Assembly (NCBI RefSeq): GCF_001307805.1
Contig: NZ_CP013862.1
Coordinates: 248,001-312,000 of the forward strand
Direction of reading: 5' to 3'
DNA length: 64,000 bases
Source of the DNA: Lentibacillus amyloliquefaciens
GTDB lineage: Bacteria; Bacillota; Bacilli; Bacillales; Amphibacillaceae
The notes below the pieces were generated by a model. It worked only from the letters and a program-made list of their open reading frames with translations, was not told the origin of the DNA and did no database searches. A program made the position numbers and the translations under genes. Shown in pieces: positions 26,765 to 36,268 of this stretch (the first letter of the stretch is position 1; the number at the start of each line of letters is the position of its first letter).

Positions 26765-27816
26765 TTTATATTTAGTTTTATTATACCTGCTTCTCTTGCA
26801 GAATTAAATGCAATCAAGAGCAATGGGCCAAGAATGAAGCCGAGCAGCCCGAGCAATTTAATACCCAAAAACATTGCAATTAAGGTGGCAAGCGGTGAAA
26901 GACCGATATGCTGTCCCATCACTTTTGGTTCAACCGTTCTTCGGATGGCAAGTAATATAATCGCCAGTATCCCCAGCTGTATCCCCAGGACGAAATCGCC
27001 TGCGATAAATGCAAAGACAGCCCAAGGGCCGAGGACAGCGATTGATCCGATAATCGGGATGAAATCAACTAACCAAATAATGATTGACATGATAATGGCA
27101 ACATTCGGTGTGAAAAGCAGCAGTCCTATCAGTGTCACGATAAAGATAATAATACTGACCAGAAACTGTGCTTTGAAGAATCCTAAGATAACTTCTGCAA
27201 GCCGCTTGTTCATGAAGGAAACTTTTTGAGCTGTTTCTTCTGTCATGAAATTATAAAGTTTTGATTTTAGGATTGGCAGTTCAAGCATAAATAAAAATAA
27301 CGCAATTAAATAAACGATGAAACTAACCAAATACTGGGGAATTCCAGCTACAAATTGTGAAATCCTGTCAATGGTGATGGTTTCTTTTAACGTTTCACTC
27401 ATTGAAGTCAGCTGTGTTTCAATTGTACCGGTCACCTGATTATAAAAATCATCAGGGATGTTTTCCGTATATTGCTGAAAATCGGATTCCCACGTTTTAT
27501 AAACCGAATTCATTTCCGTGACATAAGTGGGGATTTCCTCAACAAAATCAACCACTTGTGTAACAGCTTTTGTTACAACAAATGTTCCACTGAGGCCTAA
27601 AAAAATCATAAACAAAAGAAAAACGATGATGACTGACGTCTTTCTGTTTATGTTTATTTTTTTCTGGGCAAACCGTACGAGCGGGTTAAGGATCCATGCT
27701 GTTACGAGTGCAATGATTAATGGTACGGATATCGGCAATATAAAGAAAAAAATAAGCAGCAGAAAAATGGCCAGAAAAATAAGTGTCCATTGGCGCTTAG
27801 TAATCGAACCAAACAA
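26758..27816 (-). CDS. AI-2E family transporter (YtvI/PerM-like)
   Basis: The ~352-residue protein of the AI-2E/PerM family (PF01594) has paired N-terminal helices, a long periplasmic-type coiled segment (EEIPTYVTEMNSVYKTWESDF...) and five C-terminal helices ending GIKLLGLLGFILGPLLLIAF. Substrate unknown; relatives export AI-2 or act in Na+/H+ exchange, and YtvI has a sporulation annotation. The start is unclear. TTG at 27816 begins LFGSITKRQW, with AAAGGAG 12 bases upstream. An ATG at the same AAAGGAG is out of frame, so an indel at the start cannot be excluded. The open frame runs on to 27915 without a better start. Confidence 0.75.
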   Translation of the reverse strand: MFGSITKRQWTLIFLAIFLLLIFFFILPISVPLIIALVTAWILNPLVRFAQKKININRKTSVIIVFLLFMIFLGLSGTFVVTKAVTQVVDFVEEIPTYVTEMNSVYKTWESDFQQYTENIPDDFYNQVTGTIETQLTSMSETLKETITIDRISQFVAGIPQYLVSFIVYLIALFLFMLELPILKSKLYNFMTEETAQKVSFMNKRLAEVILGFFKAQFLVSIIIFIVTLIGLLLFTPNVAIIMSIIIWLVDFIPIIGSIAVLGPWAVFAFIAGDFVLGIQLGILAIILLAIRRTVEPKVMGQHIGLSPLATLIAMFLGIKLLGLLGFILGPLLLIAFNSAREAGIIKLNIKF

Positions 27817-27962
27817 GATAAGCAGAAGTCTCCTTTCATTTATACCTCGAGGATTAGCCAAGTATAAATAAATAGTGTAAGCAATTATATGATGAATATA
27901 GGGTGATATCGGCACTTATTGCCGGCGTGTAAGTCAGAGCTGATGTTGATATTTTACTGATG

Positions 27963-28001
27963 AAAAAGCCAACCGCTTTCACATCGGTTAAAGCAGTTGG
28001 C
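27963..28001 (-). terminator. Terminator of ylbA
   Basis: On the minus strand GCCAACTGCTTT pairs with AAAGCGGTTGGC and is followed by TTTTT. Confidence 0.85.
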
Positions 28002-28018
28002 TGAGCAAGGAATCGTCA

Positions 28019-28384
28019 TTATTTTTTATACTGGTAAACTTCTTCCTTAACTTTTTGCACCAGGTTCGCTGCTCGATCAACGAGGTTTTCCGGAAAGTTC
28101 TCGTCTTCACCGTATTCGACACCATGTGGATAATAATATTTACCGAGAAGTGGTGTCTTTAACTGAATAACGGCATTGCCCCGGTCGACATCACCTTCAA
28201 CGGCATACCCTTGTATGCGAATATAATATGTAATGTTCTTTTCCTTCGATTCGATTTTATAATCATATGTGACACGTTCATAATCCCATTGTCCGGCCCG
28301 AATGAAAGCATGATTGCCCATTAGGCGGTCTAATGGTTTTAAGTCAACAATTGCTTCTTCAATTCCTGTATTTTCCAGATACAT
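28019..28384 (-). CDS. ylbA: YugN-like family protein YlbA
   Basis: This 121-residue single-domain protein of the YugN-like family has WDYERVTYDYKIESKEKNITYYIRI-type beta strands and the conserved LGKYYYPHGVEYGEDENFP loop. ATG 28384 is preferred over an upstream in-frame GTG because GAGGTGG is correctly placed only for the ATG. Function unknown; position after ctaG matches B. subtilis ylbA. Confidence 0.85.
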   Translation of the reverse strand: MYLENTGIEEAIVDLKPLDRLMGNHAFIRAGQWDYERVTYDYKIESKEKNITYYIRIQGYAVEGDVDRGNAVIQLKTPLLGKYYYPHGVEYGEDENFPENLVDRAANLVQKVKEEVYQYKK

Positions 28385-28530
28385 GTTATCCACCTCGCAA
28401 AAATATCATGACATCCTAATAATAATAAAAATGTTATCAACTTGCAATCGAAAAGGATATGAAATCCGTATGCAAGATATTTCTGTTTCAGGAAAGATTA
28501 TAAATGATAATACTTTAAAGGAGGCTTGAA

Positions 28531-28959
28531 ATGAAAAGTATCAAAGAAGTTATGAGTGAAGATGTTGCTGTATGCCGAAAGGAAGATACACTGTTTGATG
28601 CTGCTTCTAAAATGAAAAAGCAAAATGTTGGTGCTATTCCGGTATGTTCGGAAAATAAAGCGTTATTGGGCATGGTTACTGACCGTGATTTGGTTTTAAG
28701 AGGCTATGCTGAGAAAAAATTTGATACTGCAGCAGTAGAGGAAGTGATGAGTGACAAGCTCTACTACGTTTCATCGGATGCATCACTGCAGGAAGCCAGT
28801 GATATGATGGCTCGTGAGCAGATACGCCGTCTGCCGATTGTAGAAAATGAAAAGCTTGCCGGTATTGTTTCACTTGGGGACTTATCACTGGACGATAAAT
28901 CGAATGTAGCAGCCGGCAAGGCGCTTGAAGACATTTCAGAAAGACCGGAGATACATTAA
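28531..28959 (+). CDS. ylbB: CBS-domain protein YlbB
   Basis: This 142-residue protein consists of two CBS motifs only (VMSEDVAVCRKEDTLFDAASKM and VMSDKLYYVSSDASLQEASDMM, each with GxIPV/RRLPIV). Paired CBS domains usually bind adenine nucleotides and act as energy sensors. The effector here is unknown. AAAGGAGG precedes the ATG and a terminator follows. Confidence 0.88.
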   Translation: MKSIKEVMSEDVAVCRKEDTLFDAASKMKKQNVGAIPVCSENKALLGMVTDRDLVLRGYAEKKFDTAAVEEVMSDKLYYVSSDASLQEASDMMAREQIRRLPIVENEKLAGIVSLGDLSLDDKSNVAAGKALEDISERPEIH

Positions 28960-28970
28960 TATAGTATAAT

Positions 28971-29004
28971 AAAAGCAACCGATTTTATATTGGTTGCTTT
29001 TCTA
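28971..29004 (+). terminator. Terminator of ylbB
   Basis: AAAAGCAACC pairs with GGTTGCTTTT, followed by a T-rich tail. Confidence 0.85.
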
Positions 29005-29086
29005 TTGTTAATTAGCATGTATTGTTTTTTTCGTCATATAAATATTTTACATAGCTCCTCAAACGTTTTTAATAGAAGGGAAGTAT

Positions 29087-30154
29087 ATGATGCGCTTCAT
29101 ACCAATAGTCATTGTCTTATTACTCGTGTTATCCGGTGTTTATTATCTATTTGAAGAAAGTGAGGTATTTACAAAAGATTCAATAGAACCTTCCAGTCAA
29201 GCTGTCGAAAAAAGCGATAACAAGCTGCAGTCAAAAGAAGTGCCGGACAATCGCAGCACTGTTCCATTAGAAGGCAATACCTATCAGTGGATGAATAAAT
29301 CCACAAATGAATTACTGGAAAAGTTTGGAGAACCTTTGCGGAAGGATGCGAGTCCTTACGGCTATGAGTGGTGGCTTTATACAAATGAACAGAATCAGTT
29401 TATTCAGTTTGGCGTAGAGAATGACAGCGTGGTATCGATTTATGGGCTGGGCAAACATTTATCAATTGAGCCTGCAGATATTGGTATGACATATGATAGT
29501 GCTCGTGATGTGTTTACCATGTCAAATGAAGTGACATACAACGAAGAATCATCTTCTTATACGTTCAAATTGAGCGATGAGGAATTAGTGGAACGTCCAT
29601 TGGTGAAGATTACAGACAGTATCTTTTTACAGTTATATTTTGATACAGTTACTCAGGAGCTGTCAGCCTTTCGAATGCTATCAGCCGATACGCTGCTCAA
29701 GCATCAGCCGTATGAAATGCACTATCGGGGAGAACTCCCTGAAGCACCGGAACTGACTGATGAGCAATGGGAAAAGGTGGAAGAAGGGGCTGAACAGCAA
29801 ATATTTCATATAACTAATGTTATGCGCAGTCAACATGGCAAATCAGGATTGGAATGGGATGAAAATGTCAGTGATGTTGCTTACTTGCACAGTGAGGATA
29901 TGGCACAAAATAGTTATTTCTCCCATTATGCCGAGAATGGTGATGGCTTAAAAGAACGGCTGGAAGCAAAAAATATATTCTATCAATCCGCCGGTGAAAA
30001 CATAGCTGCTCAGTATCCTGATGCACAGGCTGCTCTTCACGGCTGGCTGAATAGTAAAGGGCACCGTGAAGCTTTGCTGAAAGAAGACTTCACTCATTTG
30101 GGGGCCGGCGTTCACCGTTTTCATTACACGCAAAACTTTCTCAAAAAGGAATAA
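29087..30154 (+). CDS. ylbC: CAP/SCP-domain secreted protein YlbC
   Basis: The 355-residue exported or membrane-anchored protein has an N-terminal hydrophobic helix (RFIPIVIVLLLVLSGVYYLF), a CAP-associated domain (about 60-210; WLYTNEQNQFIQFGVENDSV) and a C-terminal CAP domain (about 235-350) with EWDENVSDVAYLHSEDMA, SHYAENGDGLKERL, and the GENIAAQYP and HGWLNSKGHREALL blocks. CAP proteins in bacilli have roles in the cell wall or spore; substrate unknown. Two ATGs at 29087/29090 are both possible. Confidence 0.88.
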   Translation: MMRFIPIVIVLLLVLSGVYYLFEESEVFTKDSIEPSSQAVEKSDNKLQSKEVPDNRSTVPLEGNTYQWMNKSTNELLEKFGEPLRKDASPYGYEWWLYTNEQNQFIQFGVENDSVVSIYGLGKHLSIEPADIGMTYDSARDVFTMSNEVTYNEESSSYTFKLSDEELVERPLVKITDSIFLQLYFDTVTQELSAFRMLSADTLLKHQPYEMHYRGELPEAPELTDEQWEKVEEGAEQQIFHITNVMRSQHGKSGLEWDENVSDVAYLHSEDMAQNSYFSHYAENGDGLKERLEAKNIFYQSAGENIAAQYPDAQAALHGWLNSKGHREALLKEDFTHLGAGVHRFHYTQNFLKKE

Positions 30155-30260
30155 ACATCGTACATTGATTAATAATGAATTCATTATCTCAGGCAGAATC
30201 ACAGAATCCGCCTATTTTTCATAAATTAATCAGTAACAGCTATTGTTACCGAGGTGAGAA

Positions 30261-30659
30261 ATGATGAGTGATAACCTCCATCCAAGTGTCAGGGAATTTA
30301 AAGCATTTTTGCAAAAACATCCCGGGCTGGTGAAAGAGGTCAGAAAAAGTGGAAAAGGCTTCCAGACATATTATGAAAAATGGGCCTTGCTCGGGGAAAA
30401 TGACCCGTTATGGGAACGGTATAAAGAAACCGGCAGCGGAGCAACCGACAGCAAATCTAAAGAAGGAAAAAAAGAAATGGTTGAGCGCCTGGTCCAGATG
30501 TCGGAGAATATTGATTTGGATAAACTCCAAAATCAAGTCGATAACGTGAATAACACGATTTCGACTTTACAGGGACTTCTTGGGCAGTTTCAGTCATCGC
30601 AAAACCCGTCGAAGCAGCCATTTGGAAATCAGAATCTATTTAATGCATTTAAAGATTAG
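30261..30659 (+). CDS. ylbD: YlbD-like coat protein
   Basis: The 132-residue protein opens LHPSVREFKAFLQKHPGLVKEVRKSG, matching the YlbD-like family annotated as putative spore coat protein. The central LWERYKETG and the C-terminal Gln/Asn/Ser-rich tail fit. GAGGTG lies before the double ATG at 30261/30264. It is the first of the compact run ylbD-E-F-G. Confidence 0.85.
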   Translation: MMSDNLHPSVREFKAFLQKHPGLVKEVRKSGKGFQTYYEKWALLGENDPLWERYKETGSGATDSKSKEGKKEMVERLVQMSENIDLDKLQNQVDNVNNTISTLQGLLGQFQSSQNPSKQPFGNQNLFNAFKD

Positions 30660-30669
30660 GGGTGGTCTG

Positions 30670-30903
30670 ATGCAGAAACCGGTGTATAACTATTTACAGC
30701 AAAATCCGAAATATGCTCATTTTGTCCGGTTTAATCCCATTTGGTATCGCTATCTGACAAGAGAACCTGACAGAATTCGTGAGCTTGAAAATGAATCGAA
30801 GTTCTTTTACGGTGAAACGTTTTCCCAGCAAGTGGATAAAATCGGCAGTCATGTACAAATGCTCAATATGCTGATCAATTTCACTGAAATCATGAAAGAC
30901 TAG
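30670..30903 (+). CDS. ylbE: YlbE-like protein
   Basis: The 77-residue protein MQKPVYNYLQQNPKYAHFVR... with FNPIWYRYLTREPDRI belongs to the YlbE-like family of unknown function. GGGGTGG lies before ATG 30670, 10 bases after ylbD. Translational coupling is likely. Confidence 0.85.
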   Translation: MQKPVYNYLQQNPKYAHFVRFNPIWYRYLTREPDRIRELENESKFFYGETFSQQVDKIGSHVQMLNMLINFTEIMKD

Positions 30904-30962
30904 GGTTGCGCCTGTTTTATTCTTTCGCATTACATGATAAGATGAAATTGGAGGTGAGAATA

Positions 30963-31397
30963 ATGATAGGAACAATGGAATATGCCGATATTCTGGATCA
31001 TTCAGAAATTGTCAGCAACATGGTCCTGAAATCAGATGTCATGGAATCCTATCAAGATGCCCGGAAGGCTCTTAACGAGAACGCAGAAGCACAGAAGCTG
31101 ATTACAGCTTTTAATGATATAAAAGAACAGCACGAGGAAGTTCAGCGATTCGGGAGATACCATCCCGATTACAACGAAATCATGAAAAAGGTGCGCTCGA
31201 CTAAACGTGAAATGGACATGAATGAGAAAGTAGCTGAATTTAAAATAGCTGAACGTAACTTGCAGAAAATGCTGGACGAGATAAGTGAGTATATCGCTTT
31301 TAGTGTAAATAATGACATTAAAGCACCAAAAGACGGTGCAGCGCTAACCGATGTTGGATGCGGCCATGGCGGAAAATGCGGGTGCAGTGCATCTTGA
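30963..31397 (+). CDS. ylbF: RNase Y regulatory subunit YlbF
   Basis: The 144-residue helical protein of the YlbF/YmcA family has conserved LKSDVMESYQDARKALNENAEAQKLI and a C-terminal Cys tail (CGHGGKCGCSAS). In B. subtilis YlbF with YmcA and YaaT forms the Y-complex, which binds Fe-S clusters and directs RNase Y cleavage, affecting competence, biofilm and sporulation. The Cys tail is consistent with cluster ligation. GAGGTG precedes ATG 30963. Confidence 0.9.
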   Translation: MIGTMEYADILDHSEIVSNMVLKSDVMESYQDARKALNENAEAQKLITAFNDIKEQHEEVQRFGRYHPDYNEIMKKVRSTKREMDMNEKVAEFKIAERNLQKMLDEISEYIAFSVNNDIKAPKDGAALTDVGCGHGGKCGCSAS

Positions 31398-31455
31398 TGT
31401 TCGGCTGATATTCTGGTAGACTGACTAAAAAAAGTCATGTTAGTGAGGATAAGTG

Positions 31456-31731
31456 ATGAGGACGAAACGTCAAGGGCTGATTGTCTGGTTTCAGCATATG
31501 AAAAACATTAAACACATTAAGCGTTATGGACACTTAATTTATTCATCCAAAAAGCTCAAGTACTCAGTCATCTATGTGGATCAGGATGTTCTTGATGATA
31601 TCGAAACAAAATTACTGAAATTACCATTTGTTTCAAAAGTCGATCGTTCCTATAAGCCTTATTTGCAGACAAACTTTGAAAATGCGATACCGGATAAGGC
31701 GAAGGAATATGATTATAAAATGGGAATTTAA
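31456..31731 (+). CDS. ylbG: YlbG family protein (DUF2129/UPF0298)
   Basis: The 91-residue basic protein has the DUF2129 pattern: RQGLIVWFQHMKNIKHIKRYGHLIY, then SVIYVDQDVLDDIETKLLKLPFVSKVDRSYKP. Function unknown; cytoplasmic. ATG 31456 is used in preference to GTG 31453 because GAGGAT upstream gives better spacing. The last gene of the ylbD-G run, with a terminator overlapping its stop. Confidence 0.88.
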   Translation: MRTKRQGLIVWFQHMKNIKHIKRYGHLIYSSKKLKYSVIYVDQDVLDDIETKLLKLPFVSKVDRSYKPYLQTNFENAIPDKAKEYDYKMGI

Positions 31732-31772
31732 CCTTTGCAGCAATACATACTATAGTTGCAAAGGTTTTTTTA
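31730..31772 (+). terminator. Terminator of ylbG
   Basis: ACCTTTGCA pairs with TGCAAAGGT, followed by TTTTTTA. Confidence 0.85.
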
Positions 31773-31828
31773 TTTTTGACACAAGTTTGCTGTGGGATTC
31801 AAAACAAGCTTTACCTAAATAGAAAAAA

Positions 31829-31852
31829 ACCTGCAGAAAATTTTCTGCAGGT
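31829..31852 (-). terminator. Orphan minus-strand terminator-like perfect palindrome
   Basis: ACCTGCAGAAAA is directly followed by its complement TTTTCTGCAGGT, and on the minus strand a run of seven T follows. No minus-strand gene lies upstream until beyond rsmD, so it may end an unseen transcript or be a relic. Confidence 0.4.
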
Positions 31853-31915
31853 CCCTTTGTTTTCGCATCAGAAAACAAAAAGGCAAAGGGAGAGGAGAAA
31901 CCGGAGGAAGAACTT

Positions 31916-31948
31916 ATGGGGAAGTGTAAGTCTTCTCCGTGTTTTTGA
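31916..31948 (+). CDS. Possible 10-residue leader-type peptide ORF
   Basis: ATG 31916 has a textbook GGAGG 8 bases upstream (31903-31907) and opens MGKCKSSPCF before TGA. A small stem GAAACAG/CTGTTTC begins at its stop codon. Such strong ribosome sites are rare in non-coding DNA, but the ORF is too short for statistical support and no family is recognised. It lies in the 673-base gap between ylbG and rsmD, which otherwise holds hairpins and the MITE-like copy. Confidence 0.25.
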   Translation: MGKCKSSPCF

Positions 31949-32035
31949 AACAGTCAAGCAAATTTGAGCTGTTTCATTATGTTATTATGGACAGGCAAAA
32001 TGTTTATATACATAGATTTATGAAATGATTTTAAA

Positions 32036-32340
32036 GAGGTTGTTCAAAAAGTCCGGTAACAATGACACGTCGGTGTTTCTAGTTGACTTGTTTTTCTCCG
32101 CGGCTCATGTATCTAAAGGCAAACATTCCTTTCCTTGGAAAAGAAATACGCTTTCCCTTCGTGCGATGTAAATTCGGGGGGAGTTTTCTGTGCTCGAAAC
32201 TGCGTCGCCTCGAACTTCTCGGTCTTTTTTCCCGGCATATAATGATCAGTAACCCACCAGAAAACGGCGGCTAACAACATTCAACGGAAAAAATCATTCC
32301 GCTGAATGAAGTTTCACTTTATCCTCCTTTTTGAACACCC
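32036..32340 (+). mobile_element. MITE-like repeat, copy A
   Basis: This 305-bp non-coding element begins GAGGTTGTTCAAAAAGTCC and ends TCCTCCTTTTTGAACACCC, so the ends form an imperfect terminal inverted repeat (GTTCAAAAAG). It matches copy B at 33504-33703 in reverse orientation: 53 of the first 58 bases, a 29-base interior block, and 18 bases at the far end. It contains a long internal stem near 32278-32310 (TTCAACGGAA... CCGCTGAATGAA) that copy B lacks. No transposase is seen. Confidence 0.7.
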
Positions 32341-32404
32341 ACTTAAAAAGAGATGCTTGCGTATTTAAATTGATAGGCTTATTATAATTTAATGAGGTGG
32401 TTGT

Positions 32405-32971
32405 ATGCGTGTAATTGCTGGTATATATAAAGGGCATAAGCTGGAAGCAGTGCCAGGGAAGACAACAAGACCTACTTCAGATAAAGTGAAAGAGGCAGTA
32501 TTTCAAGCTTTAGGGCCTTTCTTTGAAGGCGGTCGTTGCCTTGATTTATTCGCCGGAAGCGGTGCGTTGGGAATAGAAGCATTAAGCAGGGGCATGAATC
32601 AAGGTATATTTGTCGATAAGCACCCAAAAGCTATACATACCATTCATAAAAATTTGCAGGCGCTGAAGCTGGACGATCATGCTGAAGTATTTCGCACAGA
32701 TAGTTTTCGTGCAATGAATGCTGCTTTCAAAAGAGGGCTGACGTTTGATTTGATATTGCTGGATCCCCCTTATCAAAAGGTAAGTTACGGGAAAGTGCTT
32801 GATTTAATTGACGATTTCCAGTTATTGAATACGGATGGCCTAATATATTGTGAGCACGACGCGTTTGAGCAATTGCCAGCTGAATCCGGCAGATTTTCAA
32901 TTGCAAAACAAGCAAATTATAACGATACGACAGGCATAACCATCTATCAAAATACAAAGGGGGCTGTTTGA
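32405..32971 (+). CDS. rsmD: 16S rRNA (guanine(966)-N2)-methyltransferase RsmD
   Basis: The 188-residue SAM-dependent methyltransferase modifies G966 of 16S rRNA. Motifs: MRVIAGIYKG, RPTSDKVKEAVFQ, the SAM site CLDLFAGSGALGIEALSRG, and the catalytic DLILLDPPY. Its TGA touches the ATG of coaD, so the two are coupled. GAGGTGG lies before the ATG. Confidence 0.95.
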   Translation: MRVIAGIYKGHKLEAVPGKTTRPTSDKVKEAVFQALGPFFEGGRCLDLFAGSGALGIEALSRGMNQGIFVDKHPKAIHTIHKNLQALKLDDHAEVFRTDSFRAMNAAFKRGLTFDLILLDPPYQKVSYGKVLDLIDDFQLLNTDGLIYCEHDAFEQLPAESGRFSIAKQANYNDTTGITIYQNTKGAV

Positions 32972-33460
<489 letters not shown>

Positions 33461-33467
33461 TCTTAAG

Positions 33468-33498
33468 AAGATGCCGTTTTATTACGGCATCTTTTTTA
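33468..33498 (+). terminator. Terminator of rsmD-coaD
   Basis: AAGATGCCGT pairs with ACGGCATCTT around TTTATT, followed by TTTTAT. Confidence 0.88.
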
Positions 33499-33503
33499 TG
33501 TGC

Positions 33504-33703
33504 GTGTTCAAAAAGGAGGATGACAAGGACCGAGAAGTTCGAGGCGACGCAGTTTCAAGTAGCGTAAAGTATGTCTTTAGATACATGAGCATAAGGAATA
33601 CTTCTCTGAATCCGCATTGCTCGCCTTTGCCAAGGAGTGAAGAAACAAGCCAACTAGAAACACCGGTGTGTCATTGTTACCGGACTTTTTGAATAGCCTC
33701 TTT
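33504..33703 (-). mobile_element. MITE-like repeat, copy B (inverted)
   Basis: This 200-bp copy is in opposite orientation to copy A and abuts the ylbJ stop codon at 33702. The two ends (CGTGTTCAAAAAGGAGGAT and CTTTTTGAATAGCCTCTTT) are inverted-repeat-like. Relative to copy A it lacks about 100 bp of the interior. With copy A it encloses rsmD-coaD. Confidence 0.7.
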
Positions 33704-34910
33704 AAGTTTTTTGCATCCGACTCAAAATAATAAACAAAGCAGAAGCAATAGCGATCAATGTTATAACAGGCCCAATTTCTGCGAGGCGATGTAAGGCGGT
33801 AAGCCAGGATTCTTCATGCATGTCATTTGATACAGGCACGCCTTTAAAATCAAAAGAGGTCCGGTTTAAATATAAAGGTGTATAAAACAAAGCTGTCAGA
33901 ATGGCTGCAAATATGCCGTGAAGAATCCTAGCAAAAAAGTAGGGGGCGAACCGGATATCTGTCGGTGCGATAATACTTGCGACCTGGGCTTGAACAGACA
34001 GGCCGTTAAAGCCCAATATAAAACTGACAACAATAATTTTCTCCAGCAGATTGGCGGAATTCTCCTGTGAAATTTGACTTGCACCAAGTGTGATTTCAAA
34101 TAAGCCGGATAATAAAGGCAAAGCTAGCTCCGCCGGAATCATGAGAATTTGCAACAGGTGCTGAAAAAATATTGCGATAATCGGTGATATGCCTGCAATA
34201 TACAAAAGCTTCGTGAACACAGAAAATAAAATAATGAATCCGCCGACCATCACTAATGTTTGGATTGAATTCAGCACAGCATCGCCGACGATTTTACCAA
34301 AAGGGCGGGGATCATTAAGTCTTGTGCGATGCATTTCCCGAAAAGCCCGCAAAATAGAAGTTTTATATTTCTTTGATTTAGCGGATTTCATTTCAGCTCG
34401 CCTGCCGTAAAATCGCATACATATTCCAACGAGTGCGTTAGCAATATAATGTGAGGAGGCCAGTACAATACCAAGCTTCACGTCGTAAAAAAAACCGACT
34501 GAAACAGCTCCGAAAATGAAAAGGGGGCTCGAGGCGTTCGTGAATGAGACGAGACGCTCAGCTTCAATTTGGGTCAGCTGCCCTTCTTCCCGAAGGCGTG
34601 CTGATATTTTTGCACCCGTCGGATAGCCGCTCGCCATCCCCATCGCCCAAGCGAAACTTCCTGAGCCGGGTACATTAAATAAAGGCCGCATAATCGGTTC
34701 AAACAGGACGCCAATAAATTTCACAAATCCGAAACCAATCAGCAATTCAGCTGTGATAAAAAAAGGTAAAAGTGAAGGAAATACAACTTCCCACCACATG
34801 TTCAGCCCCCTGATGCTGGCTTCTAAAGATTGATCAGGGTATTTAATCAGACAAAAAGCAATAAACGTCGTCATGCCTGATAATAGTAATGTTTTCAATT
34901 TCTGTATCAT
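33702..34910 (-). CDS. ylbJ: Sporulation integral membrane protein YlbJ
   Basis: The 402-residue polytopic protein (about eight helices) of the nucleoside-recognition/YlbJ family has the paired gate-like segments FAWAMGMASGYPTGAKISARLREEG and VSFILGFNGLSVQAQVASI. In B. subtilis ylbJ is a sigma-E gene needed for spore cortex formation or heat resistance. It is convergent with coaD; the terminator of this gene is not obvious because a repeat lies at its 3' end. Confidence 0.9.
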   Translation of the reverse strand: MIQKLKTLLLSGMTTFIAFCLIKYPDQSLEASIRGLNMWWEVVFPSLLPFFITAELLIGFGFVKFIGVLFEPIMRPLFNVPGSGSFAWAMGMASGYPTGAKISARLREEGQLTQIEAERLVSFTNASSPLFIFGAVSVGFFYDVKLGIVLASSHYIANALVGICMRFYGRRAEMKSAKSKKYKTSILRAFREMHRTRLNDPRPFGKIVGDAVLNSIQTLVMVGGFIILFSVFTKLLYIAGISPIIAIFFQHLLQILMIPAELALPLLSGLFEITLGASQISQENSANLLEKIIVVSFILGFNGLSVQAQVASIIAPTDIRFAPYFFARILHGIFAAILTALFYTPLYLNRTSFDFKGVPVSNDMHEESWLTALHRLAEIGPVITLIAIASALFIILSRMQKT

Positions 34911-35133
34911 CGTCAGCCCCCTGTGGAATGCGTGAATTCTGTACTTCTTAATTGGTAAGTAGTAAAATAATGCTAGCTTAATTTTTATTAATTAGCAGTA
35001 ACCACTCAACATCATTGGTCGTTTCCGGAGTTTGTACGAGTCTATATCAATATACGCACATACAATAGGGTTTTATGACATACACTTTTGCGACACGGCC
35101 TATTGGACGTTTTGGACGGAAAGGGGATTATTC

Positions 35134-36162
35134 GTGAGATTTACAAAGAAACATATTATTTATTTGATTTTAGTGATTGCTATTGCATTTTTTATATCCG
35201 CATATAAACTCCCGTTTTATGTATATAAACCGGGTGGAGCTGATGCCCTTAATCCAATAGTGGAAGTTGCAGAAGGCTATCAGAGTGAAGGTGATATGCA
35301 CCTGGTGACCATTCGCGGTGGACAGGCAACCCCTGTCCAGTATCTAATGGCAAAAATTATGCCCCATCAGGAGATCCAGCCATTGCGTGAGGTCAGGCCG
35401 GAAGGGGTATCACAGGATGAATATTTTCATGCTCAGCTGCAAATGATGGAAAGTTCCCAGGAAGCGTCAACCGTGGTTGCTTATGAAGCAGCCGGCGAGG
35501 ATATTACAATTGATTATAACGGTGTCTATGTCGTATCGGTTATAGACGGAATGCCGGCAGAAGGCATATTGCAATCAGGTGACCGAATCACTGCAATTGA
35601 TGGAGAGGAAATAGATGAAGCAAATGATTTAATTGATTATGTCGATAATAAAAAGGCAGGTGATACGATCACAGTTAATGTAGTGCGGGATGAAGAGGAA
35701 CTTGAGAAGGATGTCACGCTTGAAGCATTTCCGGATATCGATAACAAGGCAGGTGTTGGTATCCAGTTGGTAACCGATCGCAGTGTGGAGGTCAATCCTG
35801 AAGTGAATTTTTCCAGCGGAAGCATCGGAGGACCGAGTGCCGGTTTGATGTTTTCATTGGAGATATATGATCAGCTGACTGATGTGGATTTGACAAAAGG
35901 TTATGAAGTCGCCGGTACCGGTGAGGTGGATTATCAAGGGAATGTGATGCGGATTGGCGGTGTTGACAAAAAAGTTATTGCTGCTGACAGAGAAGGCTGT
36001 GACATCTTTTTTGCCGCCAATAATAATGGGAACGAGGATTCGAACTATGAGAATGCCGTGAAAACAGCAGAAGAGATCGGGACTGACATGGAAATTGTTC
36101 CTGTTAATACTTTTGAGGATGCACTGGACTATTTGAAAAACCTTGATTCTGCAAAAGCGTAA
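35134..36162 (+). CDS. ylbL: Membrane-anchored PDZ/Lon-type serine protease YlbL
   Basis: The 342-residue protein of the SepM/YlbL family has an N-terminal signal anchor (IIYLILVIAIAFFISAY), a PDZ domain (about 125-205; GVYVVSVIDGMPAEGILQSGDRI) and an S16 Lon-like protease domain with the catalytic serine in GGPSAGLMFSLEI and lysine in GGVDKKVIAA. In B. subtilis YlbL is one of two proteases that degrade the DNA-damage checkpoint inhibitor YneA. GTG 35134, preceded by AAGGGG, is chosen; the frame is open further upstream but without a good site. Catalytic Ser about residue 237 and Lys about 281. Confidence 0.9.
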   Translation: MRFTKKHIIYLILVIAIAFFISAYKLPFYVYKPGGADALNPIVEVAEGYQSEGDMHLVTIRGGQATPVQYLMAKIMPHQEIQPLREVRPEGVSQDEYFHAQLQMMESSQEASTVVAYEAAGEDITIDYNGVYVVSVIDGMPAEGILQSGDRITAIDGEEIDEANDLIDYVDNKKAGDTITVNVVRDEEELEKDVTLEAFPDIDNKAGVGIQLVTDRSVEVNPEVNFSSGSIGGPSAGLMFSLEIYDQLTDVDLTKGYEVAGTGEVDYQGNVMRIGGVDKKVIAADREGCDIFFAANNNGNEDSNYENAVKTAEEIGTDMEIVPVNTFEDALDYLKNLDSAKA

Positions 36163-36208
36163 ACAGGGAAGATCAGTAAATGATACTGTTAACAAAATGT
36201 GATCCATT

Positions 36209-36245
36209 TAAAGCCGGCATTAAATGGATGAGGCGCCGGCTTTTC
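36209..36245. terminator. Bidirectional terminator between ylbL and ylbM
   Basis: AAAGCCGGC pairs with GCCGGCTTTT around a longer loop, between convergent genes. Confidence 0.75.
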
Positions 36246-36268
36246 ACCGATAGCCTCATCTTTGATCA

